A stretch of DNA of 64,000 bases from NCBI GenBank assembly GCA_004335835.1, contig RWJK01001796.1, positions 62,001-126,000 of the forward strand, given 5' to 3'. A program made the translations under genes and the position numbers. Shown piece after piece: positions 11,285 to 22,717 of this stretch; the stretch's first letter is position 1; each line of letters starts with the position of its first letter. This DNA comes from Scenedesmus sp. ARA3 (Eukaryota; Chlorophyta; Chlorophyceae; Sphaeropleales; Scenedesmaceae). Under the pieces are notes generated by a model. It made no database searches and was not told the origin of the DNA. It worked only from the letters and a program-made list of their open reading frames with translations.

Positions 11285-11767
11285 GGCGACGAGCTTCTGC
11301 CTAGAACTGCCAGAACAACTCTGTCGATCGACAACTTGTCAGCCCCGGGTGATGGGGCAACCCACTACAGTCGCGCGCTGCTAAAATGTCCCTGCCACTT
11401 TAGAATCACCAGATCGCTGCCCCATCACCGTCACTGCCTCGTTTGTGAGCGCATCACTAAAGCACAGACCCTGGGGCTGTTACTTCTTCTTCCAGCTGTG
11501 CGATAGCCAGTGACCCGCTTTAAACCTTTTACTGTTATTGTTTGTACGCCTTACGGCCCGCTAAAGCAGTGCTGTGATTGCCTCTTGTGACGACAAGGGC
11601 AGTACCTTGCAGGTGTGCGATCAGCCAACAAGCACATCAAGCTTGTAAAGGACACGATCGACTGATTTGCTTTTTCTAAGTTCCAGTGCCGAACAGGCTG
11701 CGTACTGCGTGCTATCTCGAGACTGTGTGAACTCTCTGTGCCAGTACCAGGAAGAGCTCTTTCAAGC
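11285..11767. promoter_or_regulatory. Divergent intergenic region between ASA5 and GST
   Basis: 483 bases lie between oppositely oriented start codons. It is less GC-rich than the surroundings around 11500-11700. No specific element is recognised; promoter function is inferred from position. Confidence 0.4.
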
Positions 11768-13464
11768 ATGACTGAGCCACACCCACCAGAGGAGCACTGG
11801 GTAGCACAGGAAGGTGCCTTCTCTGCTGGTGAGTAGCTGCAGGGCGCGCTAGTAGAAGCAGCGCTGCACCTGCTGAGTAAAATACGCAAGCCTTGCGGTG
11901 CAGCAAGCATTGGACGCTGAGCGTGCATTGCACGCTGGCACCAGTTTTGTGCCCTATGCTCTACATCACTTGGGTGAAGTTTTTGCTTATATCACCTCCA
12001 GCATCACTAACTACGAGAGCAACAGGGACAGGGCTGCTAACCGCCTGCTGTGCTGGTTGATTTGTGCGACACCAGCCACCAGCAACGTGCCAGTGCTGCA
12101 CTACTACCCTGTGCGGGGCCGCGCTGAGCCCATCAGGTGAAATTGTGCAACGCCACACACAGCATATTGATGTTGCCTTCACCTAGCTCTGTGTCATGAA
12201 CCTAGTGATGAAGGTGGACTGCCTGATACAGTTTCAAACAGCAGTGCTGCTGCACAACTCTGAGTGTGCAGTTGCACAGCTGTTCTGGTATGCGCTGCCT
12301 GCAAGTATGCAGAATGGATCTGCAAAGTCCCTGTTGTGCTTTCTTACTCCCTGCTGGGCTACCTGGCTAGCAGAACAACAATTTGCACAGGATCACACCC
12401 ATGATCGCACTCAATTGCCATGCAAAAATGCAAAAAATGCAACGCTGCTGCTGCTGCTGCTGCTGCCAGGCTGGTGCTAGCACTGATGCAGCAGCCCTGG
12501 TTTGAGCCGCCCGTTGAGCCGCTGCACGCGCTGGTGCGGCGCGATCTGGACAGCTTCCCTTTTCGGCAGATGCCTCGCTTCGTGGACGAGGTCAACGCAA
12601 AAATCGACTTGGTGCAGTCCATGGTGAGCGTTTTATGTTTTGAGCGCCCGCAGGCTGGTGACAAGTAGAAACATCTATGCATCCCTTGCCTTACGGATTT
12701 GGCACCTGGTGCAGTCCATGGTGAGTTTGCAGTGATTGGTGCTCTGCTGACATGAGCATAGCCTTACTTACTGCCTGGCATGCTGGCTCTTGTTGATGGC
12801 ACAGATCAACCTGGTGCAGTCCATGGTGAGCGGCGGCAGACTTGGGTGTGTCTGCCACGATCTGTAGCTACCATCACGACTCTGAGCTCTGGTGCTTGTC
12901 ATGCTGGCATGTGTGAGTTTTTGTTGAGGCTTGCTGCTACCAGCATAGTACGCTGGCGCTGCTATGGCGCTTGGATTGCTGGCCGGGCAGCACAGCAGCT
13001 TGCAACGCTGCACAGGGCTGTGCAAGTGCATGCAGGCAACAGCTGGCGCTGCGGACGCCCCGCGGCAACCATACCGCTTGCAGCAGTTGTGACACATCCT
13101 ACACCCAGCCGTTGGCATGTTACCACTGTCTGCCAGCAAAATGCGTTCTGGACACGAAATCAATACCGCTCTTGTGTTGCTGCCGCCTGCTGCCGGCCAC
13201 CTGGCACCTTGTTCAGGCCATCCTGCGTCACCTTGGGCGGAAATACAGTGAGTGGCGCCCGCTAACAGCTGGCATCGCCTGCTGCACCAGGCCCGGTTTG
13301 TAGTGCACGCAATCTACAGGCCCCTTAGCCGCCAATGCATGCAACACAACATTTTGAGGCTCTGCGCGCGGCATGGTGGAGCTCAGCGCTGCCCAAACAG
13401 CAGCAGCAGCAGCTTGTGCGTGAGCTGCACATGCCAGTGCATTGCTGACAGCCCACGCCATCTG

Positions 13465-13495
<31 letters not shown>

Positions 13496-14552
13496 AGAGC
13501 TGTACGGCTCTGGCGACCTGGAAGACAGTGCTGCCATCGACATGGTGCTGGATGCTGTCAGCGAGCTGCGGGAGAAGCTCAAGGTGCGAAGTGGCGTTTG
13601 CGTTGACCGGCTACTGTGGATGCACACTGTGTGATGCCGTGACCATACACCCTGAAGAGACACTCTAAACACACAGCAAGCATCCCCGGGTGTATGTGCA
13701 CAGAGCAGCGCGGAAACGCTTGCGGAGGCCAGTTGAATCATCTTGTCAGACTGTGGAGACCACTGCATGCTGCCTGACTCTGCAGCCGCTTGCTGCAGCA
13801 TGCTTAGTGCAAAGCACATGCTGCCCTGCAGCAGACCAGACCTGGAAGGACACTACCAGGCCTTGACCAGACCACTGCACCAGGCACACAATCACACTGT
13901 GTTGCTGTTGAATCTCCTGTTTGCCATGCTACGCGCGCCGTGCAGAATGTGTGGGTCGTGTCGAAGATGGAGCCTGGCGCTGTGCAGCGCTACACATCAT
14001 CAGTGCTGGCACCAGAGGCTGAGCTGCTGGCAAGCACAGAGCCGGTGAGCGCGTGGCAGCAGCAGTGGCAGCAGGAGTGGCAGCAGCAGTGGCAGCAGCA
14101 GTGGCAGCAGCAGTGGCAGCAGCAGTGGCAGCAGCAGTGGCAGCAGCAGAGGCAGAGCTGCTGGCAAGCACAGAGCCGGTGAGCGCGTGGCAGCAGCAGT
14201 GCACAGGCAGTGTAGCAGGACACAACTTGTGCAGAATGCATTGGCCCAGGTGATGATGGGCGTAAAACAGCAGCAGTGGCAGCAGCAGTGGCAGCAGCAG
14301 TGAGGGCACAGGCAGCTGGACGCAACTGGTGCAGAGTGCGCTGGGGCAGGTGATAGTAAAATGCAGTGGATGGGTAGCAGCTGTAGCGCTTGGCGCTGTG
14401 TGAATTGTTGCTGGCAGGCACTGGAAGTGTTCAGAATCTGCAGCAGACAGGCTGTTGCTGTTGCTGCTGCTGCTGCTGCTGGTGGGAGGGGTTCAGGGCG
14501 TGCCTGCAGCAAACTCCAACTGCCTCACCCTCATTAGGTAGCCGCATCCCAC

Positions 14553-14583
<31 letters not shown>

Positions 14584-15779
14584 AGGGCCCTGGGCTTGCC
14601 TGCCTTGAGCGGCTGCTGGCAGGGCCGCCAGGGGCAGATGCACCAGCAGGGTCAGGCATGCAGGGCGACGACAAACACAGCAGCAGCAGCCAGCCAGCTG
14701 GAGCAGCAACAGCATCCGGTGCTGCTGCCAGCTGCGCTGCATGTGGTGGTGAAGTGGTGGATGATGGCAGTGATGAGGGCGCAAGCTTGCTGAGTGATGA
14801 TGGGGCTGCTGATGGCCGGCTGTGGTTTGTGGGGGAGCGGCTGAGCATTGCAGACATCGCTGTGGCTGATCTGGTGCGCTGCTGCTGCTGCTGCTGCTGC
14901 TCTGTGGCTGCATTGAGAGAAGTTTATGCCGATGTCTTGTATGTGTGTTTGCTGCGTGCATGATCAACAGGCATAGCAGCTGCGCACTCTGACCAGTTCT
15001 GGCAGCAAAGATTTTGCAATGCACATGTGTGCTGGACAGCGTGCAGCCAGATACAGATATCCACCCATGCCGGCACTGCCAGCAGATCCATAGCTCTAAG
15101 CATGCTCGGGGCTGTTGTCCCTTTTAGTCCCAGCTGCTGCCAGCAGTGGTGATGGGCTCTTGTTTCAGTGATGATTGCTGCCTGATTGCCTGCCCTGCAG
15201 GTTGACCTGAACCTGGTGCACTTTGAGGCACAGGTGAAGTCTACCTTCCCGCACCTGCACCTGCACTGGCGGCGGGTCATGGGGCAGACAGGTGAGGACG
15301 CAGCACGCAATGGGCATGCGTAGAACTGTGGAACTATCACCTTGCAATGCAGCATGCAATACGCACGCAGCATGGGTAGCAGCCACTGCTAAGTCAGGGA
15401 GACAAGTGCTCCTGCGTGAGGTTGACCAAACACAAGCAGCATACACTGGCAGCAGCTGTAATGGTACGTCGGTGCTGCAACCCACCTGTTGGCTTGTGCT
15501 TGCCGGGCGTAGCCCGTTGCCAGTTTAGTCTTCCTGCAAGCGATTGTTGCAGCTGCGCCTCCCATGTCGCAATGCTGATTAGAACGCAGACCGACTCACA
15601 GTGTCCGTTGTCTGTTTGTGTGCATCTTTTTTCACACTGCTGCCTGCCCTTGTCCCTGCCTGGCTGTTGTTGGTCCTGCAGGCATCAAGGTCTACCTGGG
15701 CAGCAACAACAGGCACAGCCTCATGTGGGGCCAAGACTGGATCGACCAGCGCCAGGGAGCAGCAGACGGACAGCAGTAG
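11768..15779 (+). CDS. Glutathione S-transferase, sigma/pi-like
   Basis: Cytosolic-type GST joining glutathione to electrophiles or isomerising substrates. Nine exons: 11768-11828, 12076-12136, 12470-12623, 13217-13247, 13498-13583, 13946-14044, 14586-14873, 15201-15291 and 15682-15779, giving 322 residues with all phases compatible. The thioredoxin-fold half shows VPVLHYYPVRGRAEPIR, with the catalytic-type Tyr, then QMPRFVDEV and the glutathione-site motif VQSMAILRHLGRKY, equivalent to LYQSNAILRHLGR. The helical half shows LACLERLLAG and FVGERLSIADIAVADLV, with the conserved N-capping Ser and Asp. It is about 100 residues longer than a typical 210-residue GST because of an Ala/Ser/Gly insert near residues 200-240 and extra N- and C-terminal sequence. 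The start was chosen because exon 1 (MTEPHPPEEH) matches exon 2 in phase. Confidence 0.9.
12705..12832 (+). repeat. Two extra copies of the GST exon-3 donor end
   Basis: The exon 3 end LVQSM plus GTGAG donor (12607-12630) recurs at about 12705-12730 and 12804-12832 inside the next intron. The second copy keeps one extra upstream codon pair. Confidence 0.8.
14019..14330 (+). repeat. Duplicated GST exon-6 end with GTGGCAGCAGCA array
   Basis: The exon 6 end AELLASTEP with its donor (14019-14050) recurs at about 14148-14180. Between and after them are many GTGGCAGCAGCA units. A second diverged pair (GCCCAGGTGATGATGGGCGT, and GGGGCAGGTGATAGTAAAAT) occurs at 14244-14366. Confidence 0.75.
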
Positions 15780-16089
15780 CAGCAGGAATTGCCAGTAATG
15801 TAGCTTGTGTGTCACCGGACGCCTTTAGCCAATGCGCAACTAGTAACACTGTGTTATGAGTAGGGTTCCTGGAGCGGTTTTGTCACTCTGTCACTGGCTG
15901 ATGGTGTGCTGCACTGTACAGGCATAGCTGTACTTGTGTGCAATTATACCATGCAGATGGTTTTTTGCATCTAGTTGTGCATGCTCACCAGATTGTGTCT
16001 CTGACCCAGCTGTGACAGTAGGAAGGTTGGGACTGGCTGTGCTGCTCTATACACCCGCTACATTTTGTTTGCTCGAGCGCTGTGACAGC

Positions 16090-16094
16090 TGTAA
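16090..16094 (+). terminator. TGTAA poly(A) signal, probably of GST
   Basis: First clear TGTAA after the GST stop at 15779, 311 bases downstream. It lies only 16 bases before the proposed IST1 start codon, so the two transcription units would abut or overlap. Confidence 0.45.
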
Positions 16095-16109
16095 CCAGAT
16101 CATATCATT

Positions 16110-17498
16110 ATGTTAGGAGCTCTCAAGTTCAACTCGGCGAAGTGGTGCGTGAGCCTTGACTGTGTGTGAGTTGGAGCCCTTGCCTTGTGCAGCGCTTGAT
16201 CGGCCTGCTTCTGCCTTGATGCAGCGAAACAACATGTCGTCTATGTTTGGGGAGGATCAAGCTGCTGAAGAACAAGCGGAACATGCACGTGAGTTGGTTG
16301 GCAAACGCCTTGGTAGTGGGACTTCTGTGCCGGAGACCTCCGAGCAGTGTTTAGGCATCTGATCATCATCAGGTGTTGATTAAAACATGGTTTGTACGCG
16401 CTGGGTTGAGCTGAAAGCATTGCGCTCTTGAGGCACCAGCAAGCAGCAGCAGCTTCCAGCAGCAGACAGCACCTGCTTGCATGATTGCAAGTGTAGCAGT
16501 ACTGTACTGGCAGCAGTAACCCCGTCCAAGGGCAGCAGTATCATTACAAGAGTGCACATGAAGGCACTGCCGCGTGTTATGCAGTGTGGCACTGGGCCTG
16601 GGCAAAAAATGCGTCTGTTGTAAGGCACAGCACAGCAACAAATTTTGAACCAGGTTTTGTCTGCCACAGCAGCTCCACATTGTGTCTCAGTGCACAATTC
16701 TGCAGGAATCTGCATCTTGCATACATTGCAACTGCTGGCGCAACCACCCGTCGTTGGGCATGTGCTCTCTACAAAGTCCTGCTTGCTTTTCCAGCTAGCA
16801 CAAAAAATGCAGACGCAAGATACAGGCACTGGAGTCAAACACGCACCATGCACATCATGTGCTGGTGCCGCTGCCTGCTGCTTGCTGCCGCAGATGAAGC
16901 AGTACCGCAAGGACATTGCTGAGCTGCTGCGCGCCGGCAAGCAGGACTATGCGCGCATCCGCGTGGAGGCAGTCATCCGCGAGGCCTTCACCCTCACAGG
17001 TGTGGGCAGGTGCTGTGTCACTCTTTTTTTCTGGTCTGTTTCACGTCACTCTGCTGGTCACTCTGCTGGTCACTCTGCTGGTCGTACGCGAGGCCTTCAC
17101 CCTCACAGGTGGGCATTGATGTGCTTGGTCACTCTGCCGCTGCTGCTGCTGCACTGCTGGTGGAGGCGGTCGTACGCGAGGCCTTCACCCTCACAGGTGG
17201 GCAATGCTGCTGCTGCTGCTGCTGTTTCACTGCTGATGCTGGCCAGTGTACGAGATCCGGGAGCTGCACCTGTAGCTGCTGTGGGCTACTGTGATTGACG
17301 CCTGCGCTGCTGCTGCTGCTGCCGCTGCCGTTGCTGCCGCCTGCCCTGCTCAGCATATGAGATCCTGAAGCTGTACCTGGAGCTGCTGTGTGCTACTGTG
17401 ATTGACGCGCGCCTGCGCTGTTGCTGCTGCTGCTGCTGCCAGCGTATGAGATCCTGGAGCTGTACCTGGAGCTGCTTTGTGCCACGTTGACCTATGCG

Positions 17499-17532
<34 letters not shown>

Positions 17533-17594
17533 TGTTTGAGATCCGGGAGCTGTACCTGGAGCAGCTGTGGGGCACTGTGACTGATACGCTCATG

Positions 17595-17641
<47 letters not shown>

Positions 17642-17713
17642 CCACGCTGCTGCACAGCGTGTGAGATCCTGGAGCTGTACCTTGAGCTGCTTGGCATGGT
17701 TTTCTGATTGATG

Positions 17714-17746
<33 letters not shown>

Positions 17747-20700
17747 CGTACGAGATCCTGGAGCTGTACCTTGAGCTGCTGGCGGTGCGCTCCAGCCTGG
17801 TGGCTAACAGCAAGGAGATCCCGCGGGACATGATTGAGGTGGGTGGGAGACGGATTCAAAGCATCTGATTCACTGTCAAGCACCTGCAGTTTTGCGTGCA
17901 AGCATGGAGCAACTGTTTTTAACACTGGGCACTTCAGCCTGGTGGCCAACGGCAAGGGGATCCCCTGGGACATGATTGAGGTGGGTGGGTAAGCGGATTA
18001 GAGGCGTCTGATTCACCGTCAAGCGCCTGCAGCTTTGCGCGTGAGCGTGCAGCAGCCATTATTGGGAATGGTGTGCTCCAGCCTGGTGGCCAATAGCAAA
18101 GAGATCCTTCGGGACATGATCGAGGTGGGTGGGAGAAGGATTCGAGGCATTTGAGTCACTGTCAAGTACCTGCAGCTTTGCGCGTGAGCGTGCAGCAGCC
18201 ATTGTTGCGCTGTGCGCTCCAGCCTGGTGGCCAACAGCAAGGAGATCCCCTGGGACATGATCAAGGTGGGGCAGGGGAGCGGGGTTGAAGGGAGTTAGGC
18301 GTACCTGTGCAGCAGCAGGCTGTGTTGAATGGGCTGCGGCAGTCGAGTACGGGCTAGCTGGCATGGCATGCAGCCCGGAGAGGTTCTGGCAGGCATGTGA
18401 TTTACTATGAAGCAGCTGCAGCTGCGCGCGCCAGCATGCAGCAGCCGGGCTTGCTACCAGGCTGTGCATGCGTGACAGCACAGCTGGGCTTGTTGGTCAG
18501 CGCAAGCGCAAAGCCCATCACCTCCCACCACACAGCGCGGGCGCACGCGAGGAAGCGCGGCAGGCAGCTGGCTGGCAAGGCGCACTATAGCAATGATGTG
18601 TAGCTGGGTGCCATGCATATGATGTGCGCTTAGCCGCACGCGCAGCAGTGCATTTCGGCCTGTGGTTGCGCGCGCGTGCCATGTGCAGGACTGCATATGC
18701 ACAGCACGTATGCGCAACAGCTGCTGCCAACACAGGAGAAGGCTGCTTGCTTGGCCGCAACAGCCACACAGCTGCATTGTGCGAACAATCTACAGCAGCA
18801 GATCGGCAGTCTTTTCATCCATCACACTACTGCTCTTGTCCTGCTGCTGCTGCCGCTGCTGCTGTCCCCGACCAGGCGCTGTCCAGCGTGCTGTATGCGG
18901 CCAGCCGCGTGCCTGACCTGCCTGAGCTGACCACGCTGCACAAGATGTTCGCGCAGAAGTACGGCAAGGTGAGACTGGCAGCGGCAGGCTGCCTTGTCTT
19001 GCTCAGCTGTTGTTCATGTTGTCTTGTTATGTCCTGCTTCGATGTGCATGAGCGCAGGTGTTTGCGCATAAGTACGGCAAGGTGAGAGCAGCAGGCTTCC
19101 TGCGCTATTCAGCTGTTTTGTAAAGCACAGATGTTCGCACAGAAGTACGGCAAGGTGCGCAGCATGATGATGTTGTGGATTATGTGGATGTGGATGTGGG
19201 TTTGAAGATACGCGCGTTTTCTTGTAGATGCTGTATGAGCGCAGTTGTTCGCGCAGAAGAACGGCAAGGTGCGGCCAGCAGCAGCAGGCTGCCAGGGTTT
19301 GCTGTGGTCATCTGGTGTATAGGTGCAGACACTTGCGTGCTGCACAAGATGTTTGCGCAGAAAAACGGCAAGGTGTGGCCAGCATGATGGTGATGGTGCT
19401 GTGGATGTGGATGTGGATGTGGATCTGGATGTGGATGTGGATCTGGATGGTGCTGTGGATCTGGATGTGGATGTGGATCTGGATGTGGATGTGGATCTGG
19501 ACGTGGATGTGGATGTGGATCTGGATGGTGCTGTGGATCTGGATGTGGATCTGGATGTGGATCTGGATGTGGATCTGGATGTGGATCTGGATCTGGATCT
19601 GGATGTGGATCTGGATGTGGATGTGGATGTGGATGTGGATGTGGATCTGGATGTGAAGATGCATGCGTTGCCTTTCAGCTGTTGCGTAAGTATACGTGTT
19701 TGCGCAGAACTACGGCAAGGTGCGGCCAGCAGCAGCAGGCTGCCAGGGGTTGCTGTGATCAGCTGGTGTGCAGCGGCAGGTGCCTGAGCGCAGAAGTAGA
19801 CAAGGTGGCGTGCGCGTGGAATGCAGCACTGCAATGGCCTGCAGCCGCAGCTGTCTGTTGGTGCTGTTTCACCTCAGCTGTTGAGCAGGCGCAGATATTC
19901 TGTGCAAAAGCGCAACAAGCTGTGACGTGGGTGATTGATTCTTGTGCGTGCGCTAGCTGTGCCTTTTCTTTCGCGCTGCAGCTGGGCGTAGGGCGAGGGC
20001 GATGCGCCGTCCGCGCTGAGGAATGGTGGGCCTGCAGCAAGCACTGACCGCTGCTGCACTGCTACACGGCTGCAGCTTCATGGACCTCAAGACAACCGCA
20101 TCCCCATTTTTGTCCGCTGCTGCTGCTGCCTGTATGTGCCGCACCTGCCGCATCACATTCAACAGGAGTATGTGAGCGAGGCGTGTTCTGATGTCAGCTG
20201 CCGCCGCTGGATGGTCAACGACAACCTGCAGCGCTGCCTCACCATTGAGCCCCCTGAGCCTGCGCTCAAGCTGGAGACACTCAGCGAGATTGCACAGGTG
20301 CGCTGTAGCCGCAGTGCCACAGGCGGGCAGCACAGGCGCAGGTGTGTGCAGCGGCGTGGTGTGCCAAACAGGCGGGCAGCAGTTGCCTGCATGAGAGCAG
20401 GGCTGTTGCTATGGTTGGTGTTGTTGGAAGGACGAGGGTCTGTGTAGGTGTGCAGCGCTGCCTCACCATAGAGCCCCCTGAGCCGGCACTCAAGCTGGAG
20501 ACGCTCAGCAAGATTGCACAGGTGTGCGGCAGCTGTGTGGTGGTTATGCGCAGGGAGGCAGTGGTCGCGCGCGTGTATCGTGGTGTTGTTTTTTATGTGA
20601 AAGATGCTTGGGTGTGTGCGGCGCTGTGCCAGCAGCATCTGGCAGCGCATGGTGTGCTGGAGCCTGCGCTGAAGCTGCAGACGCTCAGCGAGATTGCGCA

Positions 20701-22080
20701 GGTGCGTGCAGCAGTGTGGTGTTCCACATATGCAGTTTGTGTAGTCACTCGCGAGAGTGCCGGTGTCGGCATTGTGGGCTGTCAACAGCACGTTTGTGGG
20801 TGCCAAACGAGAGCAATGTTGTGGAACGCTGTGCCAGCAGCATGTGCGGCACATGCTGTCTCAAGCTGGGACACACATGCTCCCTTGTTCGACTGTATGC
20901 ATCCTTGTTGCAGCCCGTGCGCATGGCTGTTGGCACCTCCGTGCGCATGCCTGACTGCATCCCCCGTGTGCTGCCGCAAGAGCATGCGTCGCGCTGTTGC
21001 CTTGCATTTGCAATGCTGAGCACGATTGCGTCCCTAGCTGCATCGCCGATGCCTCCTCAGTTTGGCACTGGTTGCAAATCCTTCCTGCTGTTGCAGGAGT
21101 ATAGCGTGGAGTGGGACATGTACAGGGCGCAGCAGGACATACTGCCCAAGGACCCCCCTGGCGGCGGCACTGGTGTGCCGCTGCCATGCATCCCCGCAGC
21201 CAGCAGCAGCCAGGCGCAGCAGCAGCAGCAGCAGCAGATCCACTCAGGATACATCCCGCCGGTAGGCTACGGGCAGCCTCCAGCAGCAGCAGCAGCGCCG
21301 CCACCTGCAGCAGCAGCACCACCAGCAGCAGCCAGCAGCGGCAGTGAGCAGGTGCAGCCTAGCTCTTCCTCCGCTGGCACTGGGGGTTACGCGGATGTCG
21401 CTGCAGCAGCAGCGGCGGCTGTGGCTGCTGCGCAGCAGGCTCGCAGCGCTGCGGAAGCAGCAGCGCGGATGGCTGGCAGGGCGCAACAGGCCCCTGGCAG
21501 CCCCCCACCTGGCAGCAACAGAGGTAATGGCAATAATGGGGCTGGTAATAATGGTGGCGGTGGTGGTGGGATGAGTGTGCCGGCAGCAGGGCCAGCAGCA
21601 GCTGGTGGACCTCCTGATGGCTGGCTGTCTACTGCAGCGCAGCAGCAGGCCGCAGCAGCTGGCGCGGCTGGACCGCCCGCTGGCGGGCCGGTGCAGATGC
21701 AGCCGCTGCCCCAGCAGCAGCAGCAGCAGCAGCAGCCGGGCTTCCGTATGCCGACTGCTGAGGAGATCCAGCGGGCATATGATGCGGCGCAAGGCCCTCC
21801 ACCTAAACCCTCAGCAGCAGCAGCAGCAGCAGGCGGTGGTGCTGCGCCTGCGTCTGCTGGGCCTGCTGTGCCGCCGCCTGTAGCGCCGCCTGTGCGGGAC
21901 GAAGAGGCAGCACCAGCTGCAGCACCTGGCAGTGGCAGCGGGCAGGCTGGCAGCAGCACTGAGGACCTGGCTGGGCTTCCTGGTGTGCCGCACAGCGGCA
22001 CGAGTGCTGCGCCGAGCAGCGGCGCTAGCAGTGAGTATGATGAGCTGCAGAAGCGCTTTGAGGCTCTGAAGAAGGCGTGA
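16110..22080 (+). CDS. IST1: IST1 homolog, ESCRT-III-associated protein
   Basis: Regulates Vps4 and ESCRT-III in multivesicular-body sorting, cytokinesis and membrane scission. Seven exons: 16110-16144, 16225-16288, 16894-16999, 17747-17838, 18876-18968, 20166-20297 and 21097-22080, giving 501 residues in phase. The IST1 domain (about 1-175) reads MLGALKFNSAKC, CLGRIKLLKNKR, QYRKDIAELLRAGKQDYARI, RVEAVIREAFTL, YEILELYLELLAVRSSLV, SVLYAASRVPDLPEL, FAQKYGKEYV and LKLETLSEIAQEYSVEWD, in the family's order. Residues 185-480 are Ala/Pro/Gln/Ser low complexity. The C terminus, YDELQKRFEALKKA, matches the MIT-interacting motif at the end of animal IST1 (LSRRFEELKKKT), so Vps4 binding is likely. Introns are bloated with exon-end copies. 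Confidence 0.95.
17045..17206 (+). repeat. Two extra copies of IST1 exon-3 end
   Basis: The exon 3 end (VIREAFTLT plus donor) recurs at about 17080-17116 and 17161-17206 as VVREAFTLT plus GTGGGCA. They are preceded by a short CACTCTGCTGGT array. Confidence 0.85.
17240..17712 (+). repeat. Five extra copies of IST1 exon-4 start
   Basis: Diverged copies of acceptor plus YEILELYLELL begin near 17240, 17351, 17440, 17528 and 17650, ahead of the real exon at 17747. They are separated by CTG tracts and short spacers with a shared GTGATTGACGC-like piece. Several carry stops or substitutions. Confidence 0.88.
17930..18275 (+). repeat. Three extra copies of IST1 exon-4 end
   Basis: Copies of RSSLVANSKEIPRDMIE plus GTGGGTGGG donor occur at about 17930-17996, 18068-18140 and 18207-18275. 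They read NGKGIPWDMIE, NSKEILRDMIE and NSKEIPWDMIK in the matching part. The intervening intron unit, about 140 bp with CCTGCAGCTTTGCGCGTGAG, is duplicated too. Confidence 0.88.
19057..19812 (+). repeat. Six extra copies of IST1 exon-5 end
   Basis: The exon 5 end (MFAQKYGK plus GTG donor) recurs near 19057, 19130, 19234, 19343, 19690 and 19778, with variants such as FAHKYGK, FAQKNGK and FAQNYGK. A hexamer array sits between two of them. Spacers share a GGCCAGCAGCAGCAGGCTGC block. Confidence 0.85.
19389..19650 (+). repeat. Hexanucleotide minisatellite GGATGT/GGATCT
   Basis: About 43 hexamer units alternate GTGGAT and CTGGAT, punctuated by a TGGTGCTGTGGAT variant at three positions, suggesting a higher-order unit. 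It lies within IST1 intron 5. A short seed of the same repeat occurs at 19175-19200. Confidence 0.95.
20449..20707 (+). repeat. Two extra copies of IST1 exon-6 end
   Basis: The exon 6 end (LTIEPPEPALKLETLSEIAQ plus donor, real copy ending at 20297) recurs at 20449-20527 with one Glu to Lys change and, more diverged and shorter, at 20655-20707. Confidence 0.88.
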
Positions 22081-22717
22081 GCGGATGCTGGTATGCTGTG
22101 GCTGCTATGGCTGGAGCTCGCGGCACTGTGAAGCACGTTAAGGGTGCTGCTCTGGCTGCGTATGTTATGCAAGTGCCGTATGGTGCTGGCCGTGACAGCT
22201 ATGTACAGGTTCATGCAACTTACGCTGGTGGGGAACACCGTGCTGTAACTCCATGTCAACATTGCCAGCATGGCTGTGGGGTGTGACTGGGAGGCAGAAC
22301 ATTCAGCTGCTGGCTGCCAGAAAAGAGCTCGTGTTGCCTCGAACCCGTGCCTTCTTGTCGTCTCTTCTTGGTCTGGCTGCATAGACAGGGAGTTCACAGT
22401 CACTTCATGTGAAGTACCAACTGTGGTCATGGGATGGGGCTGCAGTGACACACGCGACAAGGCGAGTTGTCACTCCTGCGGCAGGCTGCAGCGGTGAAAA
22501 CTGTCCAACACATCACAGCGGTCCGGTGTATGCTGCATTGGCGACTCACATCAGGCATGCTGCAAATGGCAACGCTCTGCTACTGCTGCAATCAGCGCGC
22601 CCCGAACTAGCAGACTCTAGCAAACCCGCTTCACGTTGAATCATTTCGTACAGCACCTGAAAGTGCTGGGCTGGTCTCACCGACAGCAACAAACTGCTGC
22701 AGCAGCAGAAGGCCGAG
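22081..22717 (+). other. Intergenic region between IST1 and permease
   Basis: Contains the IST1 TGTAA signal at 22244-22248. The rest has no recognisable coding homology. An in-frame TGA near 22660 bounds the permease first exon upstream. Confidence 0.5.
22244..22248 (+). terminator. TGTAA poly(A) signal of IST1
   Basis: First TGTAA after the IST1 stop at 22080, 164 bases downstream. Confidence 0.55.

Noticed and set aside
13990..14512. Long Ala/Cys/Leu-rich open frames over CAG/CTG tracts (also at 9694-10206, 21244-21792 and 44727-45350)
   Set aside because: Low-complexity frames antisense or out of phase to the assigned exons; no family resemblance.
17240..18275. Introner elements or transposon insertions as the source of the intronic repeats
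   Set aside because: The repeated segments are copies of the local exon ends, arranged in tandem. There are no terminal inverted repeats, target-site duplications or coding remnants, and no sharing between genes.
19228..19834. Long open frames on both strands over the hexamer array (Met-Trp, Asp-Val or His-Ile repeats)
   Set aside because: They come only from the stop-free hexamer repeat within IST1 intron 5.
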